Origin: Streptomyces roseofulvus
GTDB lineage: Bacteria > Actinomycetota > Actinomycetes > Streptomycetales > Streptomycetaceae
NCBI RefSeq assembly: GCF_039534915.1
Contig: NZ_BAAAWE010000001.1
Coordinates: forward strand, 7,998,001-8,062,000
Length of the DNA: 64,000 nucleotides
Direction: 5' to 3'
Below are positions 27,769 to 37,353 of this stretch, in pieces (position 1 is the stretch's first letter; each line of letters opens with the position of its first letter). The position numbers and the translations under genes are program-made. Below the pieces are notes generated by a model that saw only the letters and a list, made by a program, of their open reading frames with translations, had not been told where the DNA came from and ran no database searches.

Positions 27769-30654
27769 ATGGTGGAACCGGTGGCAGCGGACCGCTCGGC
27801 CGACGGACCGCCGCCCGAGGGATGGTTCGCGGCACCGGTGGACACCTTCGCGCGCCCCCTGTACGCGACGCTGGACGACCGGATCCCGGAACTCACCCGG
27901 CTGGGTGCCGACGAGCGGTCGGTACTGCGCGAGGCGACGCGCGAAGCCCTCAGCCGCACCCTCCAACTCCGGCTCAACCGGGTACTCCTGCTGGAGCTGC
28001 GGGCCGCCGGCCTGGCCGGCGAACTGCCCGGCGCGGACTCGGCCGCCCGCTGGGACGCCTTCCTCCGGCGCGCCTCCGCCCCCGCGTTCGCCGAGACCCT
28101 CCACCGGCGGTACCCGGCGCTGCGCGAACGGGCCTTCGCGTGCGGGCGCCTCCTCATCGAGGGCGCGCTGGAACTGGGCACACGGCTCGCCGCGGACCGG
28201 GAGGCCATCGCCGTCCTGCTCGGCGACGATCCGGGACCACTGCGCGCGCTGGAGCTCGCCCGCGGCGACACGCACCACGGAGGGCGGGCGGTCGCCCGGC
28301 TCCTCTTCGAGACGGGCAGCGTCATGTACAAACCGCGCCCGGTGGAGGTGGACGCCGCGCTGCGCTCCTTCGTCGCCGCCGTCCCCGGCGCCGAGGACCT
28401 GGGCGTGCCGAGAGCGGTGGTCCGGGACGGCTACGGCTGGGCCGAACACCTCGGCCACCGCTACTGCCGGGACGAGGCGGAACTCGCCCGCTTCTACCGG
28501 GCCCTGGGCGGCTGGCTGGCGGTGATGCGACTCCTCGGCGGGACCGACCTGCACGCCGAGAACCTGGTCGCCCACGGCCCGGTGGCCGCCGTGGTCGACG
28601 CCGAGGCCCTGTTCACGCCCGATGTCGAAGTTCCGCCGAGCGGGCGCGGCGACGCCGTCGACCAGGCGGCCCGGACGATCCGCAACACCGTGCTGCGCAC
28701 CGGCATCCTGCCGCTCCGCACCGACGGCTACGCCCTCGCCGGCGTGGACCTCTCGGCCGCGGGCGGTCTGCCGGGTCAGCAGCCGCAGATCCGTATCCCG
28801 GTCATCGCGGACGGAGGACTGGACACCGCCCGCATGGAGGTCGGTGTGGTGGACCTGCCGCCGGCCGGCAACCACCCCAGCCCCGAGCCGGTGCTGATCC
28901 GCCACTGGGGGCAGGTACTGACCGGATTCGACGGAGTCACCGAGGCGCTGGCGAAACTCGACACCGACGGCGAACTCTCCACCCTGGTGGGGATGTTCGA
29001 CGGCTGCCAGGTCCGCAGGATCCGACGGCCCACGCAGACGTACACGGACATCGGCCGCATGCTCTGGCACCCGGCCTCGCTGCACGACCCCGACGCCGCC
29101 CTGGAACGCGCCCGGGACATCCTCCACCGCAACGCCCTCGCCGCCCCGGGTGCGCCCCGCGAACCGGCCGTGATCGACGGGGAGATCGCGGACCTGCTGG
29201 TCGGCGACGTCCCCGTGTTCGGCGAGCGGGTGGACAAGCAGCGTTCGGCCGCCTTCCTGGCCGGGTGGCGGCAGGCGGATCTCGCCCGCGAGCGGGACAC
29301 CATCCGCAGCGCGCTCGTCGGGGCCTATCTGAACGAACGGCAGCTCCCCGACCGGGTACGGACGCCCGCCCTCTCGCCGAGCGCCGACGACCTCGACCGA
29401 CGGCGGCGCACGCTGGCCGCCGCAGCCGTGGAGACCATCCGCGCGGCGGCCGTACGCGGCACCGACGCCACCGCGACCTGGATCAGTCCGGTGCTCACGG
29501 ACTACGGCTGGGCGGTCCGCCCGCTCGGCGCGGACCTCTACACCGGCCAGGGCGGCGTCGCCCTCGCTCTCGCGGAGTACCTGCGGGAGCAACGGGCCGG
29601 GCGGGCCGACCCGGTGGCCGGCGTCGAGTCCCTGCTGGCCGGCACCCTGGAGGTGCTGGCCGCCACCGAGGACACCACGCCCACCCGCCAGCTCGGCGGG
29701 TTCACCGGACTCGCCTCGCAGGTGTGGACCTGGGCGTCCCTGCACCGCCTCCTCGGTACCCCCGGACTCCTCGACCGCGCCCGCGCCAGGGCCGCGCTGC
29801 TGACCCCGGAGCTCATCGCCGAGGACCGGGCACTCGACGTGCTCGGCGGTGTGGCCGGCGTGGTCGTCCCCCTGCTCGACCTCGCCGAACTCACCGGCCA
29901 GGAACAGTGGCTGGACGTCGCCGCCGGAGCCGGACGGCGATTGGAACGAACCGCGGTCGTCGACGACCGCGGAGCACGGTGGTCCACCGTGATGTTCCCG
30001 GAGGGCATCGGCGGCTTCGCCCACGGCACCACCGGCGTCGGCTGGGCACTCACCAGGCTCGCCCTCTCCCCAGCCGGAAGCACGGCGGACCGGCGCCGCT
30101 GGCACGAACTCGGCTCCCTGGCCCATGACTTCGAGGAGTCCCTGTACTCGCCCAGGGAGCGGGCCTGGGCCGACGCCCGCGTCGGAGGAGACATCGACCA
30201 TCCCACCGCGTGGTGCCACGGCAGCACGGGCATCGGCCTGGCCGCCGTCGACCTCCACGAGCGAACCGGCGCCCCCCGCCACCTGGACACCGCACTCCGT
30301 GCGGGTCCGGCCGGCCTGCGCGAGGGCTTCGGCTGGAGCCACACCCTCTGCCACGGCGACCTCGGACTCTGGGAGATCCTCCACCGCCTGCGCGGCCTGA
30401 AGGGGTACGAGGGCCCGTCCGCCACGGAGGCCGACGCGGAGCTGCTCACCGGCATCGAACAGCGAGGCCCGGTCGGCGGCCTCGCCAAGGAGGCGTTCGC
30501 ACCGGGGCTGCTCCCGGGGCTGTCCGGGGTGGTCCACCAGCTGCTACGGATGCACCCGGACGCCCGGCTGAGCTCCCCGCTCCTGCTGGCCCTCCCGCCG
30601 GCGGCGCGACCGGAACCGGACCCGGACCTCGGACCTGGTCGGTCGTCTGTGTGA
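27769..30654 (+). CDS. lanM: Class II lanthipeptide synthetase (LanM)
   Basis: 961 residues, a normal LanM length. The N-terminal kinase-like dehydratase (DUF4135) has MYKPRPVEVD and DLHAENL (D260, H262, N265), and VVDAEALF (D277). The C-terminal LanC-like cyclase has GFAHGTTG (H752), WCHGSTGIG (C816) and LCHGDLGLWE (C861, H862), the zinc ligands being C816, C861 and H862. It should dehydrate Ser/Thr in the precursor at 27451 and form (methyl)lanthionine rings. AGGAG precedes the ATG. No transporter, protease or immunity gene is adjacent, unlike typical lan clusters. Confidence 0.95.
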   Translation: MVEPVAADRSADGPPPEGWFAAPVDTFARPLYATLDDRIPELTRLGADERSVLREATREALSRTLQLRLNRVLLLELRAAGLAGELPGADSAARWDAFLRRASAPAFAETLHRRYPALRERAFACGRLLIEGALELGTRLAADREAIAVLLGDDPGPLRALELARGDTHHGGRAVARLLFETGSVMYKPRPVEVDAALRSFVAAVPGAEDLGVPRAVVRDGYGWAEHLGHRYCRDEAELARFYRALGGWLAVMRLLGGTDLHAENLVAHGPVAAVVDAEALFTPDVEVPPSGRGDAVDQAARTIRNTVLRTGILPLRTDGYALAGVDLSAAGGLPGQQPQIRIPVIADGGLDTARMEVGVVDLPPAGNHPSPEPVLIRHWGQVLTGFDGVTEALAKLDTDGELSTLVGMFDGCQVRRIRRPTQTYTDIGRMLWHPASLHDPDAALERARDILHRNALAAPGAPREPAVIDGEIADLLVGDVPVFGERVDKQRSAAFLAGWRQADLARERDTIRSALVGAYLNERQLPDRVRTPALSPSADDLDRRRRTLAAAAVETIRAAAVRGTDATATWISPVLTDYGWAVRPLGADLYTGQGGVALALAEYLREQRAGRADPVAGVESLLAGTLEVLAATEDTTPTRQLGGFTGLASQVWTWASLHRLLGTPGLLDRARARAALLTPELIAEDRALDVLGGVAGVVVPLLDLAELTGQEQWLDVAAGAGRRLERTAVVDDRGARWSTVMFPEGIGGFAHGTTGVGWALTRLALSPAGSTADRRRWHELGSLAHDFEESLYSPRERAWADARVGGDIDHPTAWCHGSTGIGLAAVDLHERTGAPRHLDTALRAGPAGLREGFGWSHTLCHGDLGLWEILHRLRGLKGYEGPSATEADAELLTGIEQRGPVGGLAKEAFAPGLLPGLSGVVHQLLRMHPDARLSSPLLLALPPAARPEPDPDLGPGRSSV

Positions 30655-30749
30655 GCCGGTCGTCGCACGCCAGGGCTGGTCCTTGAGCTTCGTCGAGTGA
30701 ACGGAGGAGTCCGTCGGAGACCGGCGGGATGTGCCGCGGCGGGAAGCGT

Positions 30750-30970
30750 CGAAGACCGCCGCGTGGTCGATGTGCTCCCGATGCGTGAGCCGGGCCGCCG
30801 GCCGCCCGGCTGATCCGCCACCTGGCGTGGAGATCATCTGCTGGGGCGGGGCCGGCGCTCATGCCGCGGGCGCCCGGCGCGGGTCCGCGCTGGCTCTACA
30901 GGTCGCCGACCGGTTCCACCTGTGGCAGGGCTTCGACCGAGCCGTGGAAGCCGACTCCTCGGTCGGCCGC
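30750..30970 (+). pseudogene. ISL3-family transposase fragment
   Basis: RRVVDVLPMREPG and, after a frame change, GVEIICWGGAGAHAAGARRGSALALQVADRFHLWQGFDRAVEAD match the ISL3/IS204/IS1001 transposase DDE core (the usual sequence being close to VVCRDRAGAYAEGAR and QVADRWHLWHNL). The catalytic Asp of the RDRAGAYA motif is lost (WGGAGAHA). Only about 70 residues remain. It lies just after LanM. Confidence 0.65.
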
Positions 30971-31291
30971 GGTGCGACGAACCGCCCGTCGGCCGGCGGG
31001 GCGGAGCGCAAGAAGCCCGAGGCGAGGGGGGGGGCTTCGGCGCGCCGTCCTTGAAGGCCGGCACCCTGTGCCGGTCAGCGGGGGAGTGCCGAGCGCCTCC
31101 ACGCGGACCAACAGCTGACGCCGCCGGTTCGCTGCCGCGATCCTCGCGCTCTCCGCCGTGACGCGGATGGCGGTCGGGACGGCCGGCTCCCCACGTTCTG
31201 CCCACACGCGGCCAGACAGCGTCCCCGCTCCCGTGCGTGCCGCAACGCCCCCGCCAAAGCTCTTACTCAGGAAGCGTTATCCGGCCAATCG

Positions 31292-31311
31292 ATTGTCGTG
31301 CTCCTGACAAT
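31292..31311. promoter_or_regulatory. Inverted repeat upstream of the secreted protein gene
   Basis: ATTGTC, 8 bases, GACAAT: perfect 6-base arms, 66 bases before the ATG. This is an AT-rich spot in a GC-rich genome and overlaps a possible -35 (TTGTCG). Candidate operator. Confidence 0.4.
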
Positions 31312-31313
31312 TC

Positions 31314-31332
31314 AAGGTCACCATGGGACCTT
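31314..31332. promoter_or_regulatory. Second inverted repeat upstream of the secreted protein gene
   Basis: AAGGTC, 7 bases, GACCTT: perfect 6-base arms directly after the previous repeat. It may be a second operator or a leader hairpin. Confidence 0.35.
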
Positions 31333-31376
31333 CCGTAGCGCGCACATCCCACAAGGACGCGGCCAGAAGGAGCGAC

Positions 31377-31880
31377 ATGAGGCAGTTCTCGACACTCACG
31401 TGTGTCACCGCCCTGATCATCGCAGCCACCGCCGGAGCGGCCACGGCGGCGAACGCCTTCGAATCCACCGCAACGCAGCAGGTCGACGGCGTGATCGTGG
31501 TCTCGGGCAGCACCTGCACCTGGACCAATGCCCGGACCAGCGCGAACCCGCCCACCGGGCTGTCCATCGACCGCACCAGCATCAACACGCCCGGCGGCAA
31601 CCTCAGCTGTACCGGAGGCATCACCGCCGCCCTCAACAACAACCCCAACGTCACCTTCGACGACGCGGCCGGCCAGGCGAAGGCCGACGTCATCGACATC
31701 ACGGGAACGCAGTACGGCATCTCCTGCCGCTACAAGGCGACCAACGTCCTGCTGAACCGCGACGGCACCACCCGTAGGTACGTGAACCAGGCGTTCACCG
31801 CGACGAAGACCTCCGGCAGCTTCTTCTGCCCCGGATCGGTCACCACCGCCGCCGGCGACGCCTCCCTGCTCTTCCACTGA
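31377..31880 (+). CDS. Secreted Cys-containing hypothetical protein
   Basis: 167 residues; AGAAGGAG precedes the ATG. A signal peptide covers about residues 1-30 (LTCVTALIIAATAGAATAANA). The mature part is Thr/Ser/Asn-rich with predicted beta strands (GGNLSCTGGITAALNNNPNVTFDD) and four Cys (near STCTW, LSCTG, ISCRY and FFCPG), suggesting two disulfides. It resembles small exported Streptomyces proteins of unknown function. Two inverted repeats precede it and a terminator follows. It is transcribed alone. Confidence 0.8.
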   Translation: MRQFSTLTCVTALIIAATAGAATAANAFESTATQQVDGVIVVSGSTCTWTNARTSANPPTGLSIDRTSINTPGGNLSCTGGITAALNNNPNVTFDDAAGQAKADVIDITGTQYGISCRYKATNVLLNRDGTTRRYVNQAFTATKTSGSFFCPGSVTTAAGDASLLFH

Positions 31881-32538
31881 CACCTGGCGGACATGACGAA
31901 ACCTCCGCCCTGTCCGGTACCCCCCGGCGGCGGGGGTTTCGTCGCAGGTCCGGCCGGTGGCCCGGCTCGCCGAACCCGGGGCCGACGCCGCAACCCTGCG
32001 CCACCGCAGGCCGTAGCGCCGGCGGCGACCGTGCGGAGTCCTTTGGCGGCGCTCGCAGCGTCGATCGCCCGCTGTGCCGCGGCGACGGCCTGTGTGGCAG
32101 CTTTCTCAGCCCGACCTGCGGCGCTTGACGCCTCCTGATCTCGCGCTCCGCCGCCACGATGTACGGCTCCAGGACGTCCAGGGCCCGCTCGACTTCGCCC
32201 GCCTGGGACAGCGAGCGCGCCACCGCCTCGGCGCAGAACCGATCCCCCGCTCCGATGCGGCCCGAACCAGGAGTTCCATCTCACCCCCCGCTCTTCGAGC
32301 ATCGCGACCGGACGAGGCCGCATCCAGGACTTGTACGACGGGACCTTCGTGGGCCGGGTCGAGCGCCGGAGGCGTGGCCTTCGCCGGTTACCGCCCTGAG
32401 CGCCGCGACGCCATCGGAGCCCCGGCGTGCCTCGCCGGCATGGCGGTCATCATGTACGCCCCTCCGGCCGTCACCGACCGGTCGGAGGTACGGCACGTCT
32501 AAGCTGCGCCCCGGGACACGAACGGGAAGGTCGAAGAC
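31881..32538. other. Gene-free region after the terminator
   Basis: On the minus strand, ARSLSQAGEVERALDVLEPYIVAAEREIRRRQ (about 32125-32223) reads like a tetratricopeptide-type helix pair, but no start, stop or continuation supports a gene. Probably a small relic. The rest shows nothing. Confidence 0.35.
31897..31942 (+). terminator. Hairpin terminator after the secreted protein gene
   Basis: CGAAACC and CCGCC on the left pair with GGCGG and GGTTTCG on the right, around a loop centred near 31916. It lies 16 bases after the stop codon. No T-run follows. Confidence 0.55.
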
Positions 32539-33201
32539 GTGGCGGACGAGCAGGAGCTGGCCGAGATCCAGCGGCGGCACTGGCAGGACACCTACAGCGC
32601 CCATCCGGGGATGTACGGCGAGGAGCCGTCCGCGCCCGCGGTCTACGCGGCCGGCGTCTTCCGTACGGTCGGAGCCCACGACGTGCTGGAGCTCGGCGCC
32701 GGGCACGGCCGCGACGCCCTCTCCTTCGCCCGCGAGGGCTACACCGTTCAGGCCACCGACTTCAGCCCCACCGGACTGGAGCAGTTGCGCGTCGCGGCCG
32801 AGGCGCAGGGCGTGGCCGGGCAGATCAGCACCGCGGCGCACGACGTGCGCGACCCGCTGCCGCTGCCGGACGCCTCCGTGGACGCGGTCTTCGCGCACAT
32901 GCTGCTGTGCATGGCCCTGTCCACCGAGGAGATCCACGCGGCGGTGGGCGAGATCCGCCGCGTCCTGCGGCCCGGCGGTGTCCTCGTCTACACCGTCCGG
33001 CACACCGGAGACGCCCACTACGGCGCTGGCACCCCACACGGCGACGACATCTTCGAGCACGGCGGCTTCGCCGTCCACTTCTTCGACCGCGCCTTGGTCG
33101 ACGCCCTCGCCGACGGCTGGACCCTCAACCAGGTCCACGCCTTCGAGGAGGGTGACCTGCCCCGCCGCCTGTGGCGCGTCACCCAGACTCTGCCTCGATG
33201 A
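32539..33201 (+). CDS. SAM-dependent methyltransferase (class I)
   Basis: 220 residues, GTG start behind GGGAAGG. Motif I is VLELGAGHGRDALSFA (about 49-64), motif II YTVQATDFSP, and post-motif ILRPGGVLVYTVRHTG. The HWQDTYSAHPGMYGEEPS start is typical of Streptomyces class I methyltransferases related to ubiquinone/menaquinone-type enzymes. The acceptor is unknown. It is monocistronic, with gene-free stretches on both sides. Confidence 0.85.
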   Translation: MADEQELAEIQRRHWQDTYSAHPGMYGEEPSAPAVYAAGVFRTVGAHDVLELGAGHGRDALSFAREGYTVQATDFSPTGLEQLRVAAEAQGVAGQISTAAHDVRDPLPLPDASVDAVFAHMLLCMALSTEEIHAAVGEIRRVLRPGGVLVYTVRHTGDAHYGAGTPHGDDIFEHGGFAVHFFDRALVDALADGWTLNQVHAFEEGDLPRRLWRVTQTLPR

Positions 33202-33855
33202 CGGCGACAGCCCGAGGACCCGACGTACTGCCGAATCCGCACCGAGCCTGCTCTGCGTCACGCTCCCGCAGGGTCCCAAGCAGTCGGCCGCGAGCGTCGC
33301 GACCGCTGCACCGCAGGGACAGGCCCGGTCGAGGCCCGGGCCGGCGGCCGGCGGCGTCCTCCGGGTGCCCGAGCGCGGTCCGCCGGCTGCCCGCTGGGAT
33401 GACGAAGCCTTCTTCGCGGCAGATCCGAGGTCCCCGCGGCTGAGCCGGCTTCGGGTTCTGCTGGTCGCCCTGCACGACGGGTGAGGGGCCGCGAGGCCCC
33501 CTGCATCGCGGTGTGCCTCTGCTCTCGGGCAGCGAGGCCGACCTCGATCGCGGCGGCCTCTCCGAGCGCCCGGGGAGTCAGGTGCCCACCGCCGTGGAGT
33601 CACTCCGCGATCATCCAGACGCCGGCGGGGACGACATCTCGCCTGACGCGCACGCCGATCGTGGCCCGACTGGAGGCCATCACCAACGGTCGGGAACGAG
33701 AAGGCGGCGGCCGGCCCCTCCAGCAGCACATCCAGGACGCCCGCCGGCCGGCGGGCGTCCTGGGCTCTCCTTGGAGAAGCACGTCCCGCCGGCCTGCCTC
33801 CGACGGCCTCCGACCGCGGAACCCGCTACGGGACGACTCCTCTGGGCGATGGGTG
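33202..33855. other. Gene-free region
   Basis: On the minus strand, VRRDVVPAGVWMIAE (about 33600-33650) is followed after an in-frame stop by readable LHGGGHLTPRALGEAAAIEVGLAA. This may be a small relic of unknown identity. Otherwise nothing. Confidence 0.35.
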
Positions 33856-34674
33856 TCAGCGGTCCGTTGCCGCGAAGCGCAGCAGCAACTCGCTGGTCGC
33901 CTCCGGCGCTTCGAGCATGGGGAAGTGACCGACGCCGGGCAGTTGCTCGACTCGCGCGTGCGGCACGGTGTCGTAGTGGTGCGCCGAAGTCGGATCCCAG
34001 CGGGGGTCGGCCGCGCCGAAGATCACCAGAACCGGCACGTCGAGTGCGGTCAGGCGCGCGGGTACGTTCCTCTCGGCGATGTACGCGGTGTTCTGGCGCA
34101 GCACCGTCCTGAAGGTGCGGTAGCCGATGCCCCGCACCTCGGCGACCAGGGCGTCCGGGACGTCCACCGGGCGGTTGCAGACCGCGGTCACCCCCCGGCG
34201 GAGCATCGCGTCGGAGCGTACCTTCCAGAGCAGCGGGCCGAGCGGCGGGTTCATCAGGGCCCGGAGGAAGGCGGGCTGCGGAAGGAGCGCGTCGGGACTC
34301 GGGCCGCTGCTGATCAGTGCGAGCGACCCCACCAGGTCCGGGCGCCGTTCGGCGAGGGCGGTGGCGATGTACCCCCCGCTGGAGTGCCCGACCACGGTGA
34401 CCGGACGAAGGCCGAGCTCATCGAGCGCCGCGGCGAGGCTGGCCGCCTGCTCCGGGACGTCGTACGACTGCGCTGGCGGGGACTGGCCGTGGCCCGGGAG
34501 GTCGATCCGGATGACGTGATACCGGCTGGCCAGCGCCGGCACCACCGGGCCCCAGGAGCTGCCCGAGGCCCCCGACCCGTGGATGAGCACGAGCGGCGGC
34601 GCGTCCCGTGGACCGTCGTGGACCACGTGCATCCCGTGCATTCCGTACACATGCTGACCTTCGTAGACACTCAT
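33856..34674 (-). CDS. Alpha/beta hydrolase
   Basis: 272 residues from MSVYEGQHVYG. It has the oxyanion-hole segment LVLIHGSGASGSSW, the nucleophile elbow VVGHSSGGYIA (catalytic Ser), an acid in VLVIFGAADPRWDP and a His in LPGVGHFPMLEAPE. The lid is short. The substrate is unknown. It is divergent from another hydrolase at 35047 with 372 bases between. Confidence 0.85.
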   Translation of the reverse strand: MSVYEGQHVYGMHGMHVVHDGPRDAPPLVLIHGSGASGSSWGPVVPALASRYHVIRIDLPGHGQSPPAQSYDVPEQAASLAAALDELGLRPVTVVGHSSGGYIATALAERRPDLVGSLALISSGPSPDALLPQPAFLRALMNPPLGPLLWKVRSDAMLRRGVTAVCNRPVDVPDALVAEVRGIGYRTFRTVLRQNTAYIAERNVPARLTALDVPVLVIFGAADPRWDPTSAHHYDTVPHARVEQLPGVGHFPMLEAPEATSELLLRFAATDR

Positions 34675-35046
34675 ACCCAGAAGGATTCTGTTTCGGCGGC
34701 GAGCGGGACCGCCGCGCAACGCGGGCTGCGTGACGTCGGCACCCATCAGCAGTCTCGAACCGCTTGGCATTCATGCAGGTCAGCGGGCCATGCGTACCAG
34801 CTGTACCGCCCCCGGACAGCAGGTTCGGCGTCTCGCCCGATCGGGTGACTCCGTACGAGGCAGGCAACCTCGCGGATGCTGCGCCGACGGCGTGGTCATC
34901 AAGATGGCTGCCGGGTGAGCGTCGCCACCGTCGGCCGCCTCCGCCGCCACGAAAGGTTGCCGAAACAGCAAGACCGATCGCTCTGGAAAGGTGCCGCGCC
35001 GCATGATCGGGGGGCAGCCGCGTCGCCCCGAGCCGAGGAGAAGCCC
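34675..35046. other. Divergent region between two hydrolase genes
   Basis: No supportable gene; it should hold two promoters. No clear inverted repeat seen. Confidence 0.35.
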
Positions 35047-36036
35047 GTGCAGCCCCAGCCGACCACCGCGCTCCGCCATCGCACCGTCGAGGCCCCGGCC
35101 GGACGCCTCCACCTGGTCGAGCAGGGCACCGGCCCGATGGTCCTGCTCGTGCACGGCTTCCCCGAGTCCTGGTACTCCTGGCGCCGCCAACTCCCGGCCC
35201 TCGCCGCGGCCGGCCACCGGGCGGTGGCGATCGACGTACGCGGCTACGGCCGCTCCTCCAAGCCCGCGGCGACCGGGGCCTACCGGATGCTCGACCTGGT
35301 GGAGGACAACGTCGCGGTCGTGCGCGCCCTCGGCGAGGAGAGCGCGGTGGTCGTCGGCCACGACTGGGGCTCCACCATCGCCGCCACCTCCGCCCTGCTC
35401 CATCCCGACGTCTTCCGCGCCGTCGGTCTGCTCAGCGTCCCCTACGCGCCGCCCGGCGGTCCCCGCCCCACCGACATCTTCGGTCAGGTCGGCGGCCCCG
35501 AGCAGGAGTTCTACGTCTCCTACTTCCAGGAGCCCGGCCGAGCCGAGGCGGAGATCGAGCCCGACGTCAGGGGCTGGCTCGCGGGCTTCTACGCGGCCTT
35601 GTCCGCCGACACCATGCCCGCCGACGGCCGGCCCGACCCGCACTTCGTCACCCGAGGCGGCGGCCGACTGCGCGACCGCTTCCCCGCCGGGGTGCTCCCG
35701 GCCTGGCTGAGCGAGGACGATCTCGACGTGTACGCGGGGGAGTTCGAGCGTACGGGGCTGACCGGCGCACTCAACCGCTACCGCAACATGGACCGCGACT
35801 GGGAGGACCTCACCCCCCACCGCGGAGCTCCGATCAAGCAGCCGTCCCTGTTCGTCGGCGGCGCTCTGGACGCCTCGACCACCTGGATGTCCGACGCCAT
35901 CGACGCGTACCCCACCACCCTGCCCGGTCTGTCGGCCTCCCACCTCCTGGACGGCTGCGGGCACTGGATCCAGCAGGAGCGCCCGGAGGAGGTCAACCGT
36001 CTGCTGATCGACTGGCTCGCCACCCTCCAGGGCTGA
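35047..36036 (+). CDS. Epoxide-hydrolase-like alpha/beta hydrolase
   Basis: 329 residues, GTG start behind GAGGAG. The HGFPESWYSW oxyanion motif, the nucleophile elbow VVGHDWGSTIAA (Asp rather than Ser, as in epoxide hydrolases and haloalkane dehalogenases) and CGHWIQQERPEEVN (His) are clear. VDVRGYGRSSKP is also typical of soluble epoxide hydrolases. It would open an epoxide via an ester intermediate. It ends well before the gene at 36297, which is convergent. Confidence 0.88.
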   Translation: MQPQPTTALRHRTVEAPAGRLHLVEQGTGPMVLLVHGFPESWYSWRRQLPALAAAGHRAVAIDVRGYGRSSKPAATGAYRMLDLVEDNVAVVRALGEESAVVVGHDWGSTIAATSALLHPDVFRAVGLLSVPYAPPGGPRPTDIFGQVGGPEQEFYVSYFQEPGRAEAEIEPDVRGWLAGFYAALSADTMPADGRPDPHFVTRGGGRLRDRFPAGVLPAWLSEDDLDVYAGEFERTGLTGALNRYRNMDRDWEDLTPHRGAPIKQPSLFVGGALDASTTWMSDAIDAYPTTLPGLSASHLLDGCGHWIQQERPEEVNRLLIDWLATLQG

Positions 36037-36296
36037 GGCAGGCGCCCCCGGAGCAGCAGTGCGCGACCGGATCGGTGACGAGTACGAGTACGGGCAGCAG
36101 TCGTTCACCGGTCTGTGCGGTGCGCGGCGGCTGCGAATCAAGGCGGCCGACCGCGGTCGACCGCGGCCGACGGCGCCGGGCGCCGAGGCGCTTCGGACCG
36201 TGCCGACCGGCCAGCCTGCCACCGTCCTCGAGTACGAGCCCGCCCCCGCTGTGCCGTCCCCACCTCGCCCGGCGGGCCGGCCGCGCGTGTGCGGGG

Positions 36297-37259
36297 CTAC
36301 TTGGATTCGACCCGTCCCACCGCCCGCGGGCCGGTCGTCAGTTCCTCGCACGCGTTCGGCCACGTAGGCGTGCCGGGGTGGAACTGATCGCTGAGGTAGG
36401 CCGCGGTGAGCCGGCCGAGGGCGGCGACACGCCGGGGGTTCTCGTCCGTGGTCTCGGCGGCGTCGTATCCGGCGATGCCCCCGAGCCCGTGCTCCGCGTC
36501 GAACAGGGTGAGCAGGGTCTTGGGGCCGGGGGCGAGGGTGTAGGGGTCGGCGTGCCAGTCCGGCCCCATGTCGGTGAAGTGCCGGGAATCGTCCTTGTCG
36601 CCGGCGACGACCAGCGCGGGTGCGGTCATGGTGGAGAAGTCGACGGCCCCGATGATCGGCCACTGCTCGGCCATGGGCCCGTTGAGGACTTCGCCGCCTC
36701 TGCCGGGCGCGGCGAGCAGGACGCCTGCCTTGATGCGGGGGTCGCCGAGGTGCACCACGCTGCCGGTGTCGGGGTCGGTGAGCCCGGCGCCCAGCAGGAG
36801 GGCGGCGGTGAAGCCGCCGAGCGAGTGCCCGGCGACGGCGACCTTGGTGGGGTCGATCCGCCCCGCGAGCTGCGGCACGGTGCGCTCCATCTCGTCGAGC
36901 CGGTCGAGGATGTGGGTCATGTCCTCGGCGCGGGAACGCCAGAAGTCGGGTGCGCCGGGTGCGTCGGCGACCAGGTGGCTCAGTGTCCGGGAGGTGAGGT
37001 GGGTGGGCTGGACGACGGCGAATCCGCGAGCGGCCCAGAAGTCGGCGAGCGGCGCGTAGCCGTTGAGCGAGGACAGGTTGTTCGAGGGGCCGTGACCGTG
37101 GGACAGGAGGATGACGGGGAGGCCGGTGCCGCTCGCGGGCGCGGTGACGCGCACCTGGAGGTCCACGGGACGCCCGGGCACGGAGAGGACCACGGGGCTG
37201 AAGGACAGGACCGGGACGGTCGCGCCCAGCGCGTCGGTGGGGGCGGTGGATGTGCTCAC
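36297..37259 (-). CDS. Alpha/beta hydrolase (chlorophyllase/dienelactone-hydrolase-like)
   Basis: 320 residues from GTG 37259. LPVILLSHGHGPSNNLSS is the oxyanion region, VAVAGHSLGGFTAALL the nucleophile elbow (Ser) and LFDAEHGLGG the His. TMTAPALVVAGDKDD holds the acid. The fold resembles bacterial chlorophyllase- and PAF-acetylhydrolase-like esterases. It is divergent from a TetR gene; a shared operator lies between them, so the TetR protein probably represses it. Confidence 0.85.
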   Translation of the reverse strand: MSTSTAPTDALGATVPVLSFSPVVLSVPGRPVDLQVRVTAPASGTGLPVILLSHGHGPSNNLSSLNGYAPLADFWAARGFAVVQPTHLTSRTLSHLVADAPGAPDFWRSRAEDMTHILDRLDEMERTVPQLAGRIDPTKVAVAGHSLGGFTAALLLGAGLTDPDTGSVVHLGDPRIKAGVLLAAPGRGGEVLNGPMAEQWPIIGAVDFSTMTAPALVVAGDKDDSRHFTDMGPDWHADPYTLAPGPKTLLTLFDAEHGLGGIAGYDAAETTDENPRRVAALGRLTAAYLSDQFHPGTPTWPNACEELTTGPRAVGRVESK

Positions 37260-37353
37260 GATGCGGTTTCCTTTCGGTGGCACATGCTCCCGCCGGTCGC
37301 CTGCGACCGGTGTCGGGCATGGCGGTCAGGAGCGGCCCGTTTCGGCTAACCTG

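Larger units (their letters stand above)
30655..31376. other. Region with an ISL3 transposase relic and inverted repeats
   Basis: Contains the transposase fragment at 30750-30970 and two inverted repeats before the secreted-protein gene. The 30980-31260 part shows an open minus-strand frame with MWAERGEPAVPTAIRVTAESAR, possibly another relic, but nothing firm. Confidence 0.4.

Noticed and set aside
26752..30537. Very long open frame on the minus strand opposite LanM (over 1200 codons)
   Set aside because: It is the antisense shadow of LanM and the dehydrogenase relic. In high-GC DNA the complement of a coding frame is often open. It has no domain and no ribosome-binding site.
32125..32223. 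TPR-like helix pair on the minus strand
   Set aside because: No start, continuation or neighbouring repeats; could be chance Ala/Glu-rich sequence.
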